Shown piece after piece: positions 51,007-61,400 of a stretch of DNA of 64,000 nt; the first letter of the stretch is position 1, and each line of letters begins with the position of its first letter. The notes beneath the pieces were generated by a model that saw only the letters and a program-made list of their open reading frames with translations, had not been told where the DNA came from and did no database searches. Source of the stretch: Trogon surrucura (taxonomy: Eukaryota; Chordata; Aves; Trogoniformes; Trogonidae). The stretch lies in the NCBI GenBank assembly GCA_020746105.1, contig CM036617.1:172326412-172390411 (forward strand), written 5' to 3'. The translations under genes were made by a program, and so were the position numbers.

Positions 51007-51657
51007 CAACCCTTCCCCAAAAGAGGTGTTTCACATCCTAATATTTTCACACATGATGAAGATGAACTTCAGTCAACTGAGCATTCATTCCCCTGGTTCT
51101 CCCCCTCAAGGAATTAAATTTAGCAGCCAGTAAAATATCAGTAATTCCTACTGATGTCTTCAGTGAGCCGTCAGAGCTTGAAAAGCTTGATCTCAGTCAC
51201 AATCAAATTACCAAGAAGGGCATTAAGAAGGCTGCTTTTAGTAACATGATTGAACTGGAAAACCTGCACTTGGCAGAGGATTTGCTCACTGGAGTACCTC
51301 AGAGTTTGCTCTTATCTCTGAAAAAGCTCAGGCTTGACAATAGTGGAATGTCTTTAGTGAGGCAAGAGGCATTTCTGAAACTAGAAGATCACACTCAGCT
51401 TGATCTCTGAAGTACTAAAATATTCCATATAGCATGGAACATTTAAAGGCTGCAAGTTCTCTTTCCCCTAGATTTAAGTCATACCAAGTTGTCAGAAATT
51501 CATCACCAGCTTCCTATCACATTACAGTGTCTTTTTTGCTTTAATACATTCAGTCTATACCATGGGTCTCTTCTCTGGCAGTCATAATGCTGAGAGCCAT
51601 CTTCTTCTTGCATGGGGTTAGTGAATAACCAGATAAACCTTAGCAGTGTTGGTGTGT
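51007..51657 (+). pseudogene. LRR-protein pseudogene, 3' segment (SLRP-like)
   Basis: This continues the same exon after the LTR. The frame that stopped at codon 125 goes on from 51007 and shows a decayed repeat around PNIFTH and WFSPSRN. A frameshift near 51100 leads into a clear run: LPLKELNLAASKISVIPTDVF, then LEKLDLSHNQITKKGIKKAAF, ELENLHLAEDLLTGVPQSL, LKKLRLDNSGMSLVRQEAF. Further stops are TGA at 51408-51410 (after THTQLDL-type residues) and TAA at 51444-51446. The frame then reads on as LDLSHTKLSEIHHQLPITLQ. Past about 51550 only scraps remain (LVNNQINLSSV at about 51618-51650, in another frame). Together with the 5' segment, about 340 codons and roughly a dozen repeats are preserved. 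The Cys-rich C-cap was not found. The LTR, four stops and at least one frameshift show the gene is dead in this genome. Confidence 0.8.
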
Positions 51658-52519
51658 GTGCACTCAGAGGCCTCTAAGGCTACCAGAAAGCCCACTTTTA
51701 TTAAAAACGTCAAAAAGGGGAGGGAGAACATATAAAGACATCAGAGTGGAATTTTCTTTAGGTGGAATGGATGGATAAATGTTAGCTTTTTACCTCTGCT
51801 AATGCAATATTAAACAGTTTAAATAAATAATCGCAGTCATAAGAGTAGAACACCAGATTTATTTTAAAGTGTTTACCAATAATGTTTTTTAAAATCTCTA
51901 CACTCAGAGTCTCCATGAGGTAACTAAAGTGAAAATACCTTGATCTTTTAATTGCTCAGTGAAGCAAGAACACCATCATGTTTACAGTCCATGTTATGCA
52001 ATTGACAGTTTGCATATTTGCAGTTAAAAGATGTCCTGGTTTTTTTTCTTTTAATCCTAAAAATGTGAGAAGAGGAATTTCCAGCATACCCAGGTTGAAA
52101 GTCACTGATAAGTTCCATGCTGTAGTATATAATTTCAAGAATTAATCAGATTTTTTTATTTATATATATTTTCTAAGTAATGTTGCAGCTTTTCCACTAA
52201 AAAATCCACTACTGTTTATAGTAGGAAATATTCCAGACCTCTCCTGCATGCATTTAGTGCTCACAAAAATTTTTAGGCATTCGTTTCGTATTCATTTTGC
52301 ACACACAACAATTTCAACACTCTCTGATCCTGTAATCATTTGGGGTACCAGTAGTGATGCAGGCTCCAGCATCAGAGCACTTGAACGGGAGCACTGCAGA
52401 GGGGCACCTAAGTTTAAAGCATAATTGTCTTTAGCTCTTTTTGCAGCCAACAGAAACAGTTTGGCACTTAAAAGCTGATCACCTTCTAGAAGTCCTTGGA
52501 ATTAGTGAAGGTGAACATT
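51658..52519. other. Non-coding stretch between LRR pseudogene and CR1
   Basis: AT-rich, with no certain gene. A 64-nt exon-like segment at 52447-52510 (acceptor TTTAGCTCTTTTTGCAG, open frame including WHLKADHLLEVLGISE, donor GAAG|GTGAAC) lies just before the CR1. It could be a remnant exon, but frames this short are common by chance. Confidence 0.45.
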
Positions 52520-53413
52520 GGCTCAGGTGTCTTACACCAAGTTAGGTGGGTGTGTTGATCTGCTTGAGGGTAGGGAGGCTCTGCAGAGGGATCTAGACAG
52601 GTTGGATCAATGGGCCAAGGCCAATGGTATGAGGTTCAACAAGGCCAAGTGCTGGGTCCTGCATGGTGTCATAACAACCTCACGGAAGTCTACAGACTTG
52701 AGGATGTGTGGTTGGAAGACTGTACATTGAAAAAAGGAGCTGGGGGTGTTGGTTCATTGGCAGCTGAATATGAGCCAGCAGTGTGCCCAGGTGGCCAAGA
52801 AGGCCAACAGCATCCCAGCTTGTGTTAGAAATAGCATGGCCAGCAGGAGCAGGAAAGTGACTGTCCTCCTGGACTCAGCACTGGTGAGGCCACACTTCAA
52901 GTATTGTGTTCAGTCCTGAGCCCCTCACTATAAGAAGGACATTGAGGCGCATGTCCAGAAAAGGGCAATGAGGCTTGTGAAGGGTCTGGAACACAGGTCC
53001 TGTGAGGAGCAGCTGAAGGAACTGGGATTGTTTAGCCTGGAGAAAAGGAGGCTGAGGGGAGACCTTATCGCTCTCTACAGTTACCTGAAAGGAAGTTGGA
53101 GAGAAGAGGGGGTCAGCCTTTTCTCCCTAGCAGCCAGCAACAGGACTAGAGGAAATGGCTGCAAGTTGTGCCAGGGAAGGTTTAGGCTGGATATTAGGAA
53201 GAAGGGCTTCACTGAAAGGGTCATTGGGCATTGGAACAAGCTGCCCAGGGAAGTGGCAGAATCGTCATCTGTGGAAGTATTTAAGAAATGTGTTGATCTG
53301 GTGCTTAGGGACATGGTTTAGTGGTGACTTAGTGGTGCTGAGTTGGTGGTTGGACTAAATGATCTTAAAGGTCTCTTCCAACCAATGAGATTCTGTGATT
53401 CTGTGGTTCTGTG
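52520..53413 (+). mobile_element. 5'-truncated CR1 LINE
   Basis: Begins just after the reverse-transcriptase active site ([21 protein letters not shown]) and runs through [10 protein letters not shown], the [17 protein letters not shown] region (in a shifted frame) and the [20 protein letters not shown] to [20 protein letters not shown] region. It ends ATTCTGTGATTCTGTGGTTCTGTG at 53390-53413. The coding part is spread over three frames (52518-52730, 52610-52828 and 52968-53321), so it is inactive. It belongs to the same subtype as the 2.6-kb and 31.6-kb copies. Confidence 0.93.
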
Positions 53414-56400
53414 AAACAGTGTTTGAGGGAAGCAATGTTTGTTAGATTCACATCTCGGATATCAGAAGGATATAAAGCCTTCTTTTCCTCCCATATGCTA
53501 ATTTTTTCCAATGGCTGTTGCACCGAACTATGTTCCCAGTGCATCCCTGCTTCAGGAACAGGTACAGAAAAGAGCTGGGAAGACATCTGCAGCCCATGTA
53601 TCCAATATTTACTTCTCAGCCTTGTCAAGGTTTCCCATTGTAGGGCTGTCCTCCATGGAGTTAGGGCAAGTGGGCTCCTGTGCGCTGCCTGTCCCCTCAG
53701 CTCTTGTGCCACCTCACTGGTCTACCTCCCAAGTGAAGTACCTTCAGCTCTGTTGATACAGAGGATGTATTTCTTCCATTTAGTGAAAAATACACCCAAA
53801 CAAATGAAAAAAAAACACCAAACCAACAACCACCTCTACTTTTAAAATTGTCTTCAGATTTTCTAATGTTTTAGGCAAAGGAGAAAATTAGGGAGGGCAG
53901 AAACTGCAAACTGGAACTCTTCCAAGGTCTGGATGCTCCAAGGTAATCTAGCTGTACCATGCTTCATGCAATAGCTCTACAACTGCAGACCAGGAGAGGA
54001 GAAAAATGTAACCTGCATCAACCTGATAACGAGGTTAGTTCTACAACTTCCAGGTGTTTGCTGGGCATGCAAATAAACCAAAACCTAATCACCTTGACTT
54101 ATAACTTGAATGGAAACAGACAATGCAGAAATAGCAGCCTTAAAGTGTGATGTCTGACGGGGAAGCAGCAACAACAAAAGCACAACAACTCACCCCTCCA
54201 AAGAAAAAAGAAGCAAAAAAACCAATAAACAAAGCCTTTCCACTTTGGAGTGTATGACAATTGTGGACACCACAGCCAAATCATGGAGTTTCACCAAGTT
54301 TGTGACACAAAAATGTACGTGCTTGACATCACAGCTCATTGACAGCACCGATTAGCAACAGGGGGATGTTTTACTATCTGTTAAGAATTGCATGGTTTGC
54401 CATTAATCAGTGAAATGCCCTTTTAAACATGGTCTGTGCATGTCTGCACAAGATATAGGACAGAGCATCGGTCCTGGAAAAAATTACATATGCAGATAGA
54501 AGTAAATGGCTATCTGGAGATTTTAGACCTGTCTAAAAGAAAAGCTGGTGGAAAAAAAAGGCAGCTTTTAGGTTGTGATTTAAGAGCCAGCGTGGACCAT
54601 GGCTCCCCCACAGTTGTTCCCATCAGTTGTAATTCTGTTTCTTTTGCAGTCTGGAGAGAGGTCAAATTCTCAGATGCAGTTAACACAGCTTAGCTGCATC
54701 CGTGGATGCAGGCAAGAGCATGGTACTGAATATCTTCCCTTGGTTTTCCTAGGGCCTTCTCAGCTACAATTTTATTTCTTTTGTGGTCCATTACTAATTA
54801 AAAGGAAATGGCACAGATCCTCCTTCCTATCCCATCCACGGGAAGAGGCTTCTTCACCAGCTTTTCTGAAGGAAAACCTCTGGACTTCACAGTGTTTCAT
54901 GTTTATAAACCTGGGAGACCAGTATTCATTTGACCTTTCCCAGCAAAGCATCATGTAAGGAAATTTCAGCAGCCCCCATAGGCAGAAGAGCCGAAATACA
55001 GCCAACATAAGCTAATTTGCTAGGAAGCTGCAGGATTTGGGGGAAGACAGGTAGCACACTGCAGGCGAGTCATATGCACTGCCAAACCCTATAAAGATTT
55101 TGTGGAAACCCTGAGCCAAGAGAGCGAAAGCAGCGTGCTGTTAGGGCTGGTGTGACCAGCTTCTTCACTCTGTATCTGAGGAAAGATTACCCCATACTTA
55201 AAACAGGTGGAGCTGCCTTTTTCATACATTACAGGGTGTGGGAAATTCTGCTTTGTTTTGTTTTGTTTCGTTTGTCCTCCTCCTCTTCTTTGAATGTTTG
55301 AAATGGGTGATTCCTCTTTGGATGCCTGGAGATTTAATGTGCAAAACAAGGGAAATTGCATCTTTCTTCCCAAACAGCAGGTGGTGGTGCTGGGTTACAC
55401 AGAGCGCTGGAGAAACTGCTGACAGATGTTGCTTCCCTGTTGAATAACAGTCTGGAAATGGATGCTAAGCAAACTTTTCTCTTCTCCCCCCTCCTCCTTA
55501 TTGGAGAGTCCCTTAATGTTTACCTCTTTTCAGGAGGTTGTTTAACAAACGTCTGAAAGTGTGTTTTAAAAATAAAACATGCTAAGATAAATGCTCTGGA
55601 TTTTGGGATAAATATAGCTCACAGTGTAAGATATCTTTCAAGTTGTCTGTCATAATTTTGTGAAAACTAATAAAGCTGGGTTTTGTTTCTTAATTTTTTG
55701 AATGTATTTTTCATTTGTTTTTTCAGACTAGTGCTGTGGGGTGTTTGTTCTTTGTTTGAAAGATCGTTCTTTTATTGTGTTTGTTTTGTTTCATTTTGTT
55801 TTGAATTTTTTTAAATACAGTTCAATTCTACTTTTCCCCTTGGGAATTAGGAATGCTGTGCAGTGTTGCTTATTTGTCAGTGACTGTTTCATGTTGTTTG
55901 CAGTACTGCTGCCCTCAATAGAAAACCTTTTGCCAATTAAATATAATGCAGAAATAAACAAAGTTCTAAATGAGTTTTAATTATATTTTTTTCCGTATTT
56001 CTGGCTGATTGGTGCCATCACCTTTCTCACCAGTACCATTATCTGGAATTATCACTGTAAGATGAATGTTGTAACCAGTTAATGTTGTATCCTTTTGAAG
56101 CCATGCCTGAAATATCACAGAAACCCACACATCAACTGAAGCCTATGTGTGAAGACCTTCACCATTTTTCCCCCCCACAAACTGTGCAGGCTTTGCCCCA
56201 GTGTATTTTTTGGAAACCTGTTTGAATAAGATTTAGACTGGGTTTATGATTTAAGTTTGTTTTGTTTTGTGTCCTGGAGCAATAGATGAATATTGCTGTG
56301 GCTACAATAGCTGTCCCAGTTACAAAATGATCATGCTTTAATAGACTATTAAAGTATATATGTGACTTTATTCAGACCTTTTGTATTTCCAAAAATTCCT

Positions 56401-56960
56401 TCCTGTCTGGGCAAAAGACAGCTAGGAAAATGTGCATATGCTAGTGCTGGGATTACATTAAGTCCTTGATGATAAAAAAAAGAATACACAGGGAAAAACC
56501 TCTGCAGTGGCATATTGGCCCTCAGATGCTCATATACAGTATGGCACAAGACTGAGGCAAAACGGAAGCACAGATTCTCTTTTGGAAGATTTCGACAGAC
56601 TCTTTCACCACGTTGGACTGAAAATTCCTCCTGCTATGTCTCTGCTTAGAATATGAGTGCAAACACAGTAATACAGTATTTTATGTAGTTTTGGCTTACC
56701 TGTACAAAATAATGTCATGCACAAAGTACCCAGAGAAAGAAGTTCTGTCAACAGCATAAGCTAACCCCAGCTTTCCCTGGGCTCAATCATTTGAGCAATT
56801 TCATTATTACTTTACCAAGAGGTTAGAAAAAAAGTTAGCAGAGGCTTCTGAGTAGTAGAAGCATGTCTGGAAGCATTATGGGCAGGAAGGATGATCTTGC
56901 GACTCAGGCCCCGGAGTGTCCCAGATGTGCCACAGATTCCTCGCACAGACTACTTAATCT
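53414..56960. other. Non-coding stretch
   Basis: About 3.5 kb without a recognised gene. The 144-codon forward frame at 53411-53845 starts in the CR1 tail and has no recognisable domain. A segment at 55373-55556 has an acceptor-like TTTCTTCCCAAACAG followed by an open frame (including ALEKLLTDVASLLNNSLEMD), but there is no supporting donor or homologue I know. Confidence 0.5.
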
Positions 56961-56963
56961 TCT

Positions 56964-57054
56964 GGGGCCATATGTTCAGCTGGTATAAATCAGCGCAGTT
57001 CCAATAAAGTCAACTCAGCTTTCCAGATTTTTTGCAGCTGAGGTTTCTGACCCC
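56964..57054. repeat. Ancient hairpin-type amniote repeat (MITE-like)
   Basis: The left arm GGGGCCATATGTTCAGCTGG with TATAAATCAG and the right arm CAGATTTTTTGCAGCTGAGG followed by TTTCTGACCCC are imperfect reverse complements around a CCAATAAAGTCAACT centre. This matches the general form of an old, palindromic amniote element with a GTGTAAATCAG-type core. Divergence is high. Confidence 0.55.
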
Positions 57055-57060
57055 TTGCAG

Positions 57061-57130
57061 ATCAGTTGTCCATCTGTAAAGCAGAGATATTAACACTTCC
57101 CTGCCTCATACACTGCGAAAAGATCACCTC
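57061..57130 (+). repeat. Possible ancient L2/MIR-like 3' end
   Basis: CCATCTGTAAAGCAGAGATA followed by TTAACACTTCCCTGCCTCAT resembles the conserved 3' end shared by L2 LINEs and MIR-type SINEs (CCATCTGTAAAATGGGGATAA...CCTGCCTCA). The match is partial and old. Confidence 0.5.
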
Positions 57131-57274
57131 ATTTGCCACCCATGTAATACAGTTTGAGAAGCTGCAGAAATACCTTTCCAGACAAAGAAGCTTGGCACCC
57201 CAAGTATGCCTTAAAAAGATTTACTACGGTTATAACTTTTTTGCTAACAAGGGGCAGATTAGGACTTTTGTGTC

Positions 57275-57295
57275 AAAAAAAAAAAAAAAAAAAAA
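57275..57295 (+). repeat. Poly-A tract
   Basis: Twenty-one consecutive A. It explains the lysine run in overlapping open frames, which are therefore not genes. Confidence 0.9.
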
Positions 57296-57605
57296 TTATC
57301 TCAAAACCTTCAGAATCTGTCAATTGCTTATCATTCAAAGGGGGAAGCAATTGTAATTTCATGGTCCTGCCTAAAATGAGTGCTGCTGAGCATGGACCTT
57401 ACCAGGAGGAGAAACTCAAGGTAGACTGAAACAGGGGAGAATTTTAGTAAAAGGCAGCCCTCCTGCAAGGCTGTTTTAGTTCTTCACGTTATCCATTTGG
57501 TTTGGGTTGGGCTCCTCCAGTGTTTTTAGCTTGGCAAAGCCCTTTTTAATATTAAGTAATACAAAGGAAACTTGATGTCTTTTTGCAGCGGTTACTGAGC
57601 AATTA

Positions 57606-57716
57606 AGGGCTCAGTTCCTCAAGGGATTGTAAGGCTGTGGGTGGTCTCATTGATTTCAGGACTACTTGTGTATTTAAAACTGTGCCTGTGCTTGTGTATC
57701 TTGTTCAGCTGGGCCC
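57606..57716. repeat. Second ancient amniote repeat
   Basis: The segment with CTCATTGATTTCAGGACTACT, TGTGTATTTAAAACTGTGCC and CAGCTGGGCCC follows the order of an old amniote element whose core is a CCCATTGA(A/C)TTCAATGGGACTACT hairpin followed by a TTAAAGTTAAGCATGTGC-like stretch. It is decayed but recognisable. Confidence 0.5.
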
Positions 57717-60700
57717 TCCTAGAACTGCTGCTGAGATTTCCATTTTAGAGTCACTTTACAGTCTCTAAAATTATTCCTGGAACTGCCTGCTCCTCTGGGC
57801 ATCACACACACCGGCAACCTGCCTCTGTCTTCTGACTGATTTAATGCCACAACACTGAGGTGCAGAATCACGGCAATGTTTCCATTAAATCCACACCATG
57901 CTGCACATTTCCCAGTATTTATCATTTAATTACCACATCTTTTCCAGACTATGAAAAGAAATACTGAGAACGACTTCCTTTAAAAAAATGCCTTTTGGAC
58001 ATCAAGCAGGACAGAGGCATGAAAATATGTATGTATTAAATAAAACAAATGATCTGACAAATCTTCACTCAGAAAAGTTAAATGTAGCTAAATAGAATTC
58101 CTATGTGGTAAGTGTATTACAGGGCTTTAAATCAGAGCACATGGAATAGGCTGAGCTGCAAGCGAAGAGAAACTTGGTTACACATGTTCAGCTGGTAATG
58201 TGTGCTTTCATGCTTTCCAGTGCCCTGCTGGGGTTCTAAGAAAATATTAACAAGATGCAAATAAAATGTAAATGGAATCATGATTCCATGAAGAAAAAGG
58301 AATGAACAACATCCATGCAGCTCATGCAGTTCTACATACTGCACCAATGTTGCCTTATGATCCTCTAGGACCTTTCTTTGCACAGAAAGCCGATTACCTG
58401 AAATGTACTACTGCTTCTTCTTCCTTTTTTTTTTTTTTTTTTCTTAAAACAGACATTCTGTTCAAGATTATCTTGCCCTGCAACACATGCCTTCAGTTTT
58501 TATCTCTTCATCTTCTAAACAAACCCTGGTTTCTGAGATGGCTTTCCATTTCCACAGGTGTTTCTTATCAGTGCCACATTTTCTTCTGACAACATGAAAA
58601 AAGAAAAATCATATGTCCCTGCTTAGTAGCTGTTTCCCGACCCAACACAAAAGCATTTCTGAATGCAGAAATGTGTTGCGTGGCTGCTATAATACCTCTA
58701 TACCCCAAGGGTCTGCTGCTGCTTTCTTTTTATAGCTACAAAGAATCACATGCTCGGCCATCAGCACAGAGGAAAATTCGATTCAGAGTCAGGGAGGAAA
58801 GATGTGACCTATTTAAAAAAGTGAAAAATTGCAATTATTAGGTATTGTACCTCATTATCTCGCCAATTCAATTATTTATTTATTTACACCATGCTGGCTG
58901 CAGAGTGTAAGTGCTCCTATTACTGTTTCTCCCACGTGGAAGTGTGCATTGTACAGATCTCACAGCAGCCACGTGGACCCACTGGTATTTTCCTTTATTT
59001 AAGCTTTGTTTTTCTGCACCAGTGCCCATCCTTCACCTCTTGCTCCTTCAGTCCTATCCTCCGTACTAGAAAAGAAAAAGATCACTTCATACAAGTGAAT
59101 TGATATATTCCAGGTTCTGAGGCAGCAACTGCAGCAAAGCACACAGGTCCACTAGTGTGTGAATTTGATCCATCCTGGTTTACGCTTTTTAAAATGAAGA
59201 AATGGGAAAACACACACTGGAAATATGCAAGCCTTCAAATGACTTATATGATATATTCATATTTCTGTCTTACATGAGCTATTATAAGAACATGATCTTA
59301 CAGAAAATAGACATCTACAAAGCACCTGCAATTCCTTGTGTCATTTTGAATCTTTGATATGTACTTATTAAAATGCTTGTCATTTATATAAATGACACCA
59401 GACATTAAAAAAATGCTTTGTAATAATTTTAGAGTAATATGTATAAATAGATCGGAAGTTTTGCAGGGCAAACACTGTGTTTTACTGCTAATTGTAATTA
59501 CCCAGAAGTCTTAGCAGTCTTAGCAAGTGCCATCATCTGCTGTATTTATTAAAACAAATCTCATTCTCATAACTCTCCTGCAATCTCAGCCAGAGAAACA
59601 TGATGCTGCATTTCTGCAGTGCTCACATCATCTGCGCTGCTGTGTATTGCTGGGGGGTTGCTGGAGTTAGCCACCTGACCGCCCTGGCCCCTGCCCACCC
59701 TGCTCATTCCCATCCGGCCATCCCATGCATTCCCACCCGGACACGTGGACAGTGGAGCTGGAGCAGCACAGCCCTCTGGAGACTGCAGCACCTCTCAGAT
59801 TAATAAAAGTTCACATCGTTGTGCTGAAGGGGCTTCTGGAGCCAACTACCAGCTTTTCAAAGGCAACATTTGACTCCTAGGGATTTTTTTTTGTTGTTAA
59901 AAAAAAGGTATTTTTTTTCATAAACATACATGAAGCAGAAATACTTGCAATGGCAACAACAGGAGGGACAACAGGGGAAGCAGCAGGTTGGTGTTTCAGC
60001 TGAGTCATGGAGATTGTCAAGCTTCAGCATACTGAAAAAGCTTTATGAGTACAGCTGATCTCTGTACCTTTGCACTGTGAGTCTTGCAAACAAGTTTGTG
60101 TAACTATCCAAAAAGATAGCTCATGTGAATAAACGACATCATGTAAAACACAAGCAGCACATCGTTTCTGTTGGTTGTACTTTCTTTGTCCACACATTAG
60201 TGTAATAGTCTCTTAACACATTCTGAAAAACAGAACAAGACTTTTCTCCCCTCCGCACTGACGACCTCTGTCGAGAGAGCATATATGGCTTCAATAGCTG
60301 TTTGAGGCTGGTACTATTTTAAAGGTAAGATAAGAGGGAAGCATCACAAAATTACCCCCTTGGCCTGGTGTTGTCTCAGCTCCTCACAACCAGTGAAGGA
60401 ACAAAGGCCTGAACCAAAGCCTTTTAACACAGTGTTACAAGTGCCCAAGCTCTAGCAGTGCCAGCGAAGGGTGGTGACAGTCAGTGGAACATCTCTGGCT
60501 GCCCGGCAGGGCCCCGGGGATGAACAGCCATGGGAAACGCAGCTCCACCACAGCTTTGCTTCTCCAGGGTGGCACAAGACACTGGGAGCACAGCTGACCC
60601 TGCTGCCTCTTTCTTCAGTCACACCATTACCAGGTGCAAACAGGGAGCTCGGGTAGAGTTTCTGCTTTAATCTTTGTACGGGTGTGTTACACAGGACCTC

Positions 60701-61139
60701 CTGTGTGCGCTGTGGGTCAGGATGTTGTGTACCACTGATCTGGTCTCACAGTTTTCGCACCAGCGGGGATCCACATAGGAGGCTGAAGGTTTCCAGGTGT
60801 GGGAACTGATCAGAGGCCAGTTCAAATTTAGGGACTGGCCTTCAGCACAAGGCAAACGGGGAGAAGGGTGATGAAACACCCCGTTTTGCAATGGCAGTTT
60901 AGCTGCGGGTGGCAGCTGGGGTCTCCCCTCTTTGCAGCACATCGGGAAAACTTCCATGTCACCCTGTGGCAGCAGCGCCAGTCGCTCAGGCTGCAACACT
61001 TCCTTCAAATGTGTTTTGTTTGCTCCCTCTCCTTACAAAAACACTTCTTTTCCAGAGCTTGTTTTCACATCTGTGGAAACCAGGCACAGACACTCACTCG
61101 CGGGTTTCAGGAGAGGCTCGCTGCTGAATAACCCGTACT
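57717..61139. other. Non-coding stretch
   Basis: About 3.4 kb with no recognised gene. It has a T run at 58425-58442 and a GC-richer patch at 59590-59800 with open frames on both strands and no domain. Confidence 0.5.
58425..58442 (+). repeat. Poly-T tract
   Basis: Eighteen consecutive T. Upstream sequence in the reverse sense shows no recognisable retroelement. Confidence 0.9.
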
Positions 61140-61400
61140 CAACAGTGCACGCTGCAGCGGCCCAGATAAATAACGGGAACGCTTTGGCCTTGCGAGGGGA
61201 GTTACGAAACCTGCCCGGGCTGTTGTATCCCGTTCCGAAGTGAGGTGGCGCTTGAGCGGTGCCGCTCCCTCCCTCCGCCTGTCGCGGAGCCAGGGGAGCC
61301 AGGCGGACCCAGGGGCTGAGCTCGCCGCTCCCCGTCGGCCCCAGCTCCCGGACAGCGCCAGCTGGGAGCCCGGCAGCCCTTCGCCAGCATACGTGGCTCT
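61140..61400. promoter_or_regulatory. Small CpG-rich patch, possible second promoter
   Basis: A short (about 260 bp) stretch with many CpG dinucleotides and GC-box-like strings in AT-rich surroundings. It is smaller and weaker than the 13.3-kb island, and I see no CCAAT or TATA motif in a convincing arrangement. It could be an alternative promoter, an orphan island or a GC-rich enhancer. Overlapping open frames on both strands (62-103 codons) look like by-products of composition. Confidence 0.4.

Noticed and set aside
48532-51657. Firm identification of the LRR pseudogene as nephrocan or podocan
   Set aside because: The repeat pattern fits the SLRP group, but without a database comparison the exact orthologue cannot be decided, and the Cys-rich caps are not visible.
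57066-57429. Overlapping 96- and 91-codon frames
   Set aside because: Both pass through a 21-base poly-A run that encodes a lysine string, and they overlap ancient repeat sequence.
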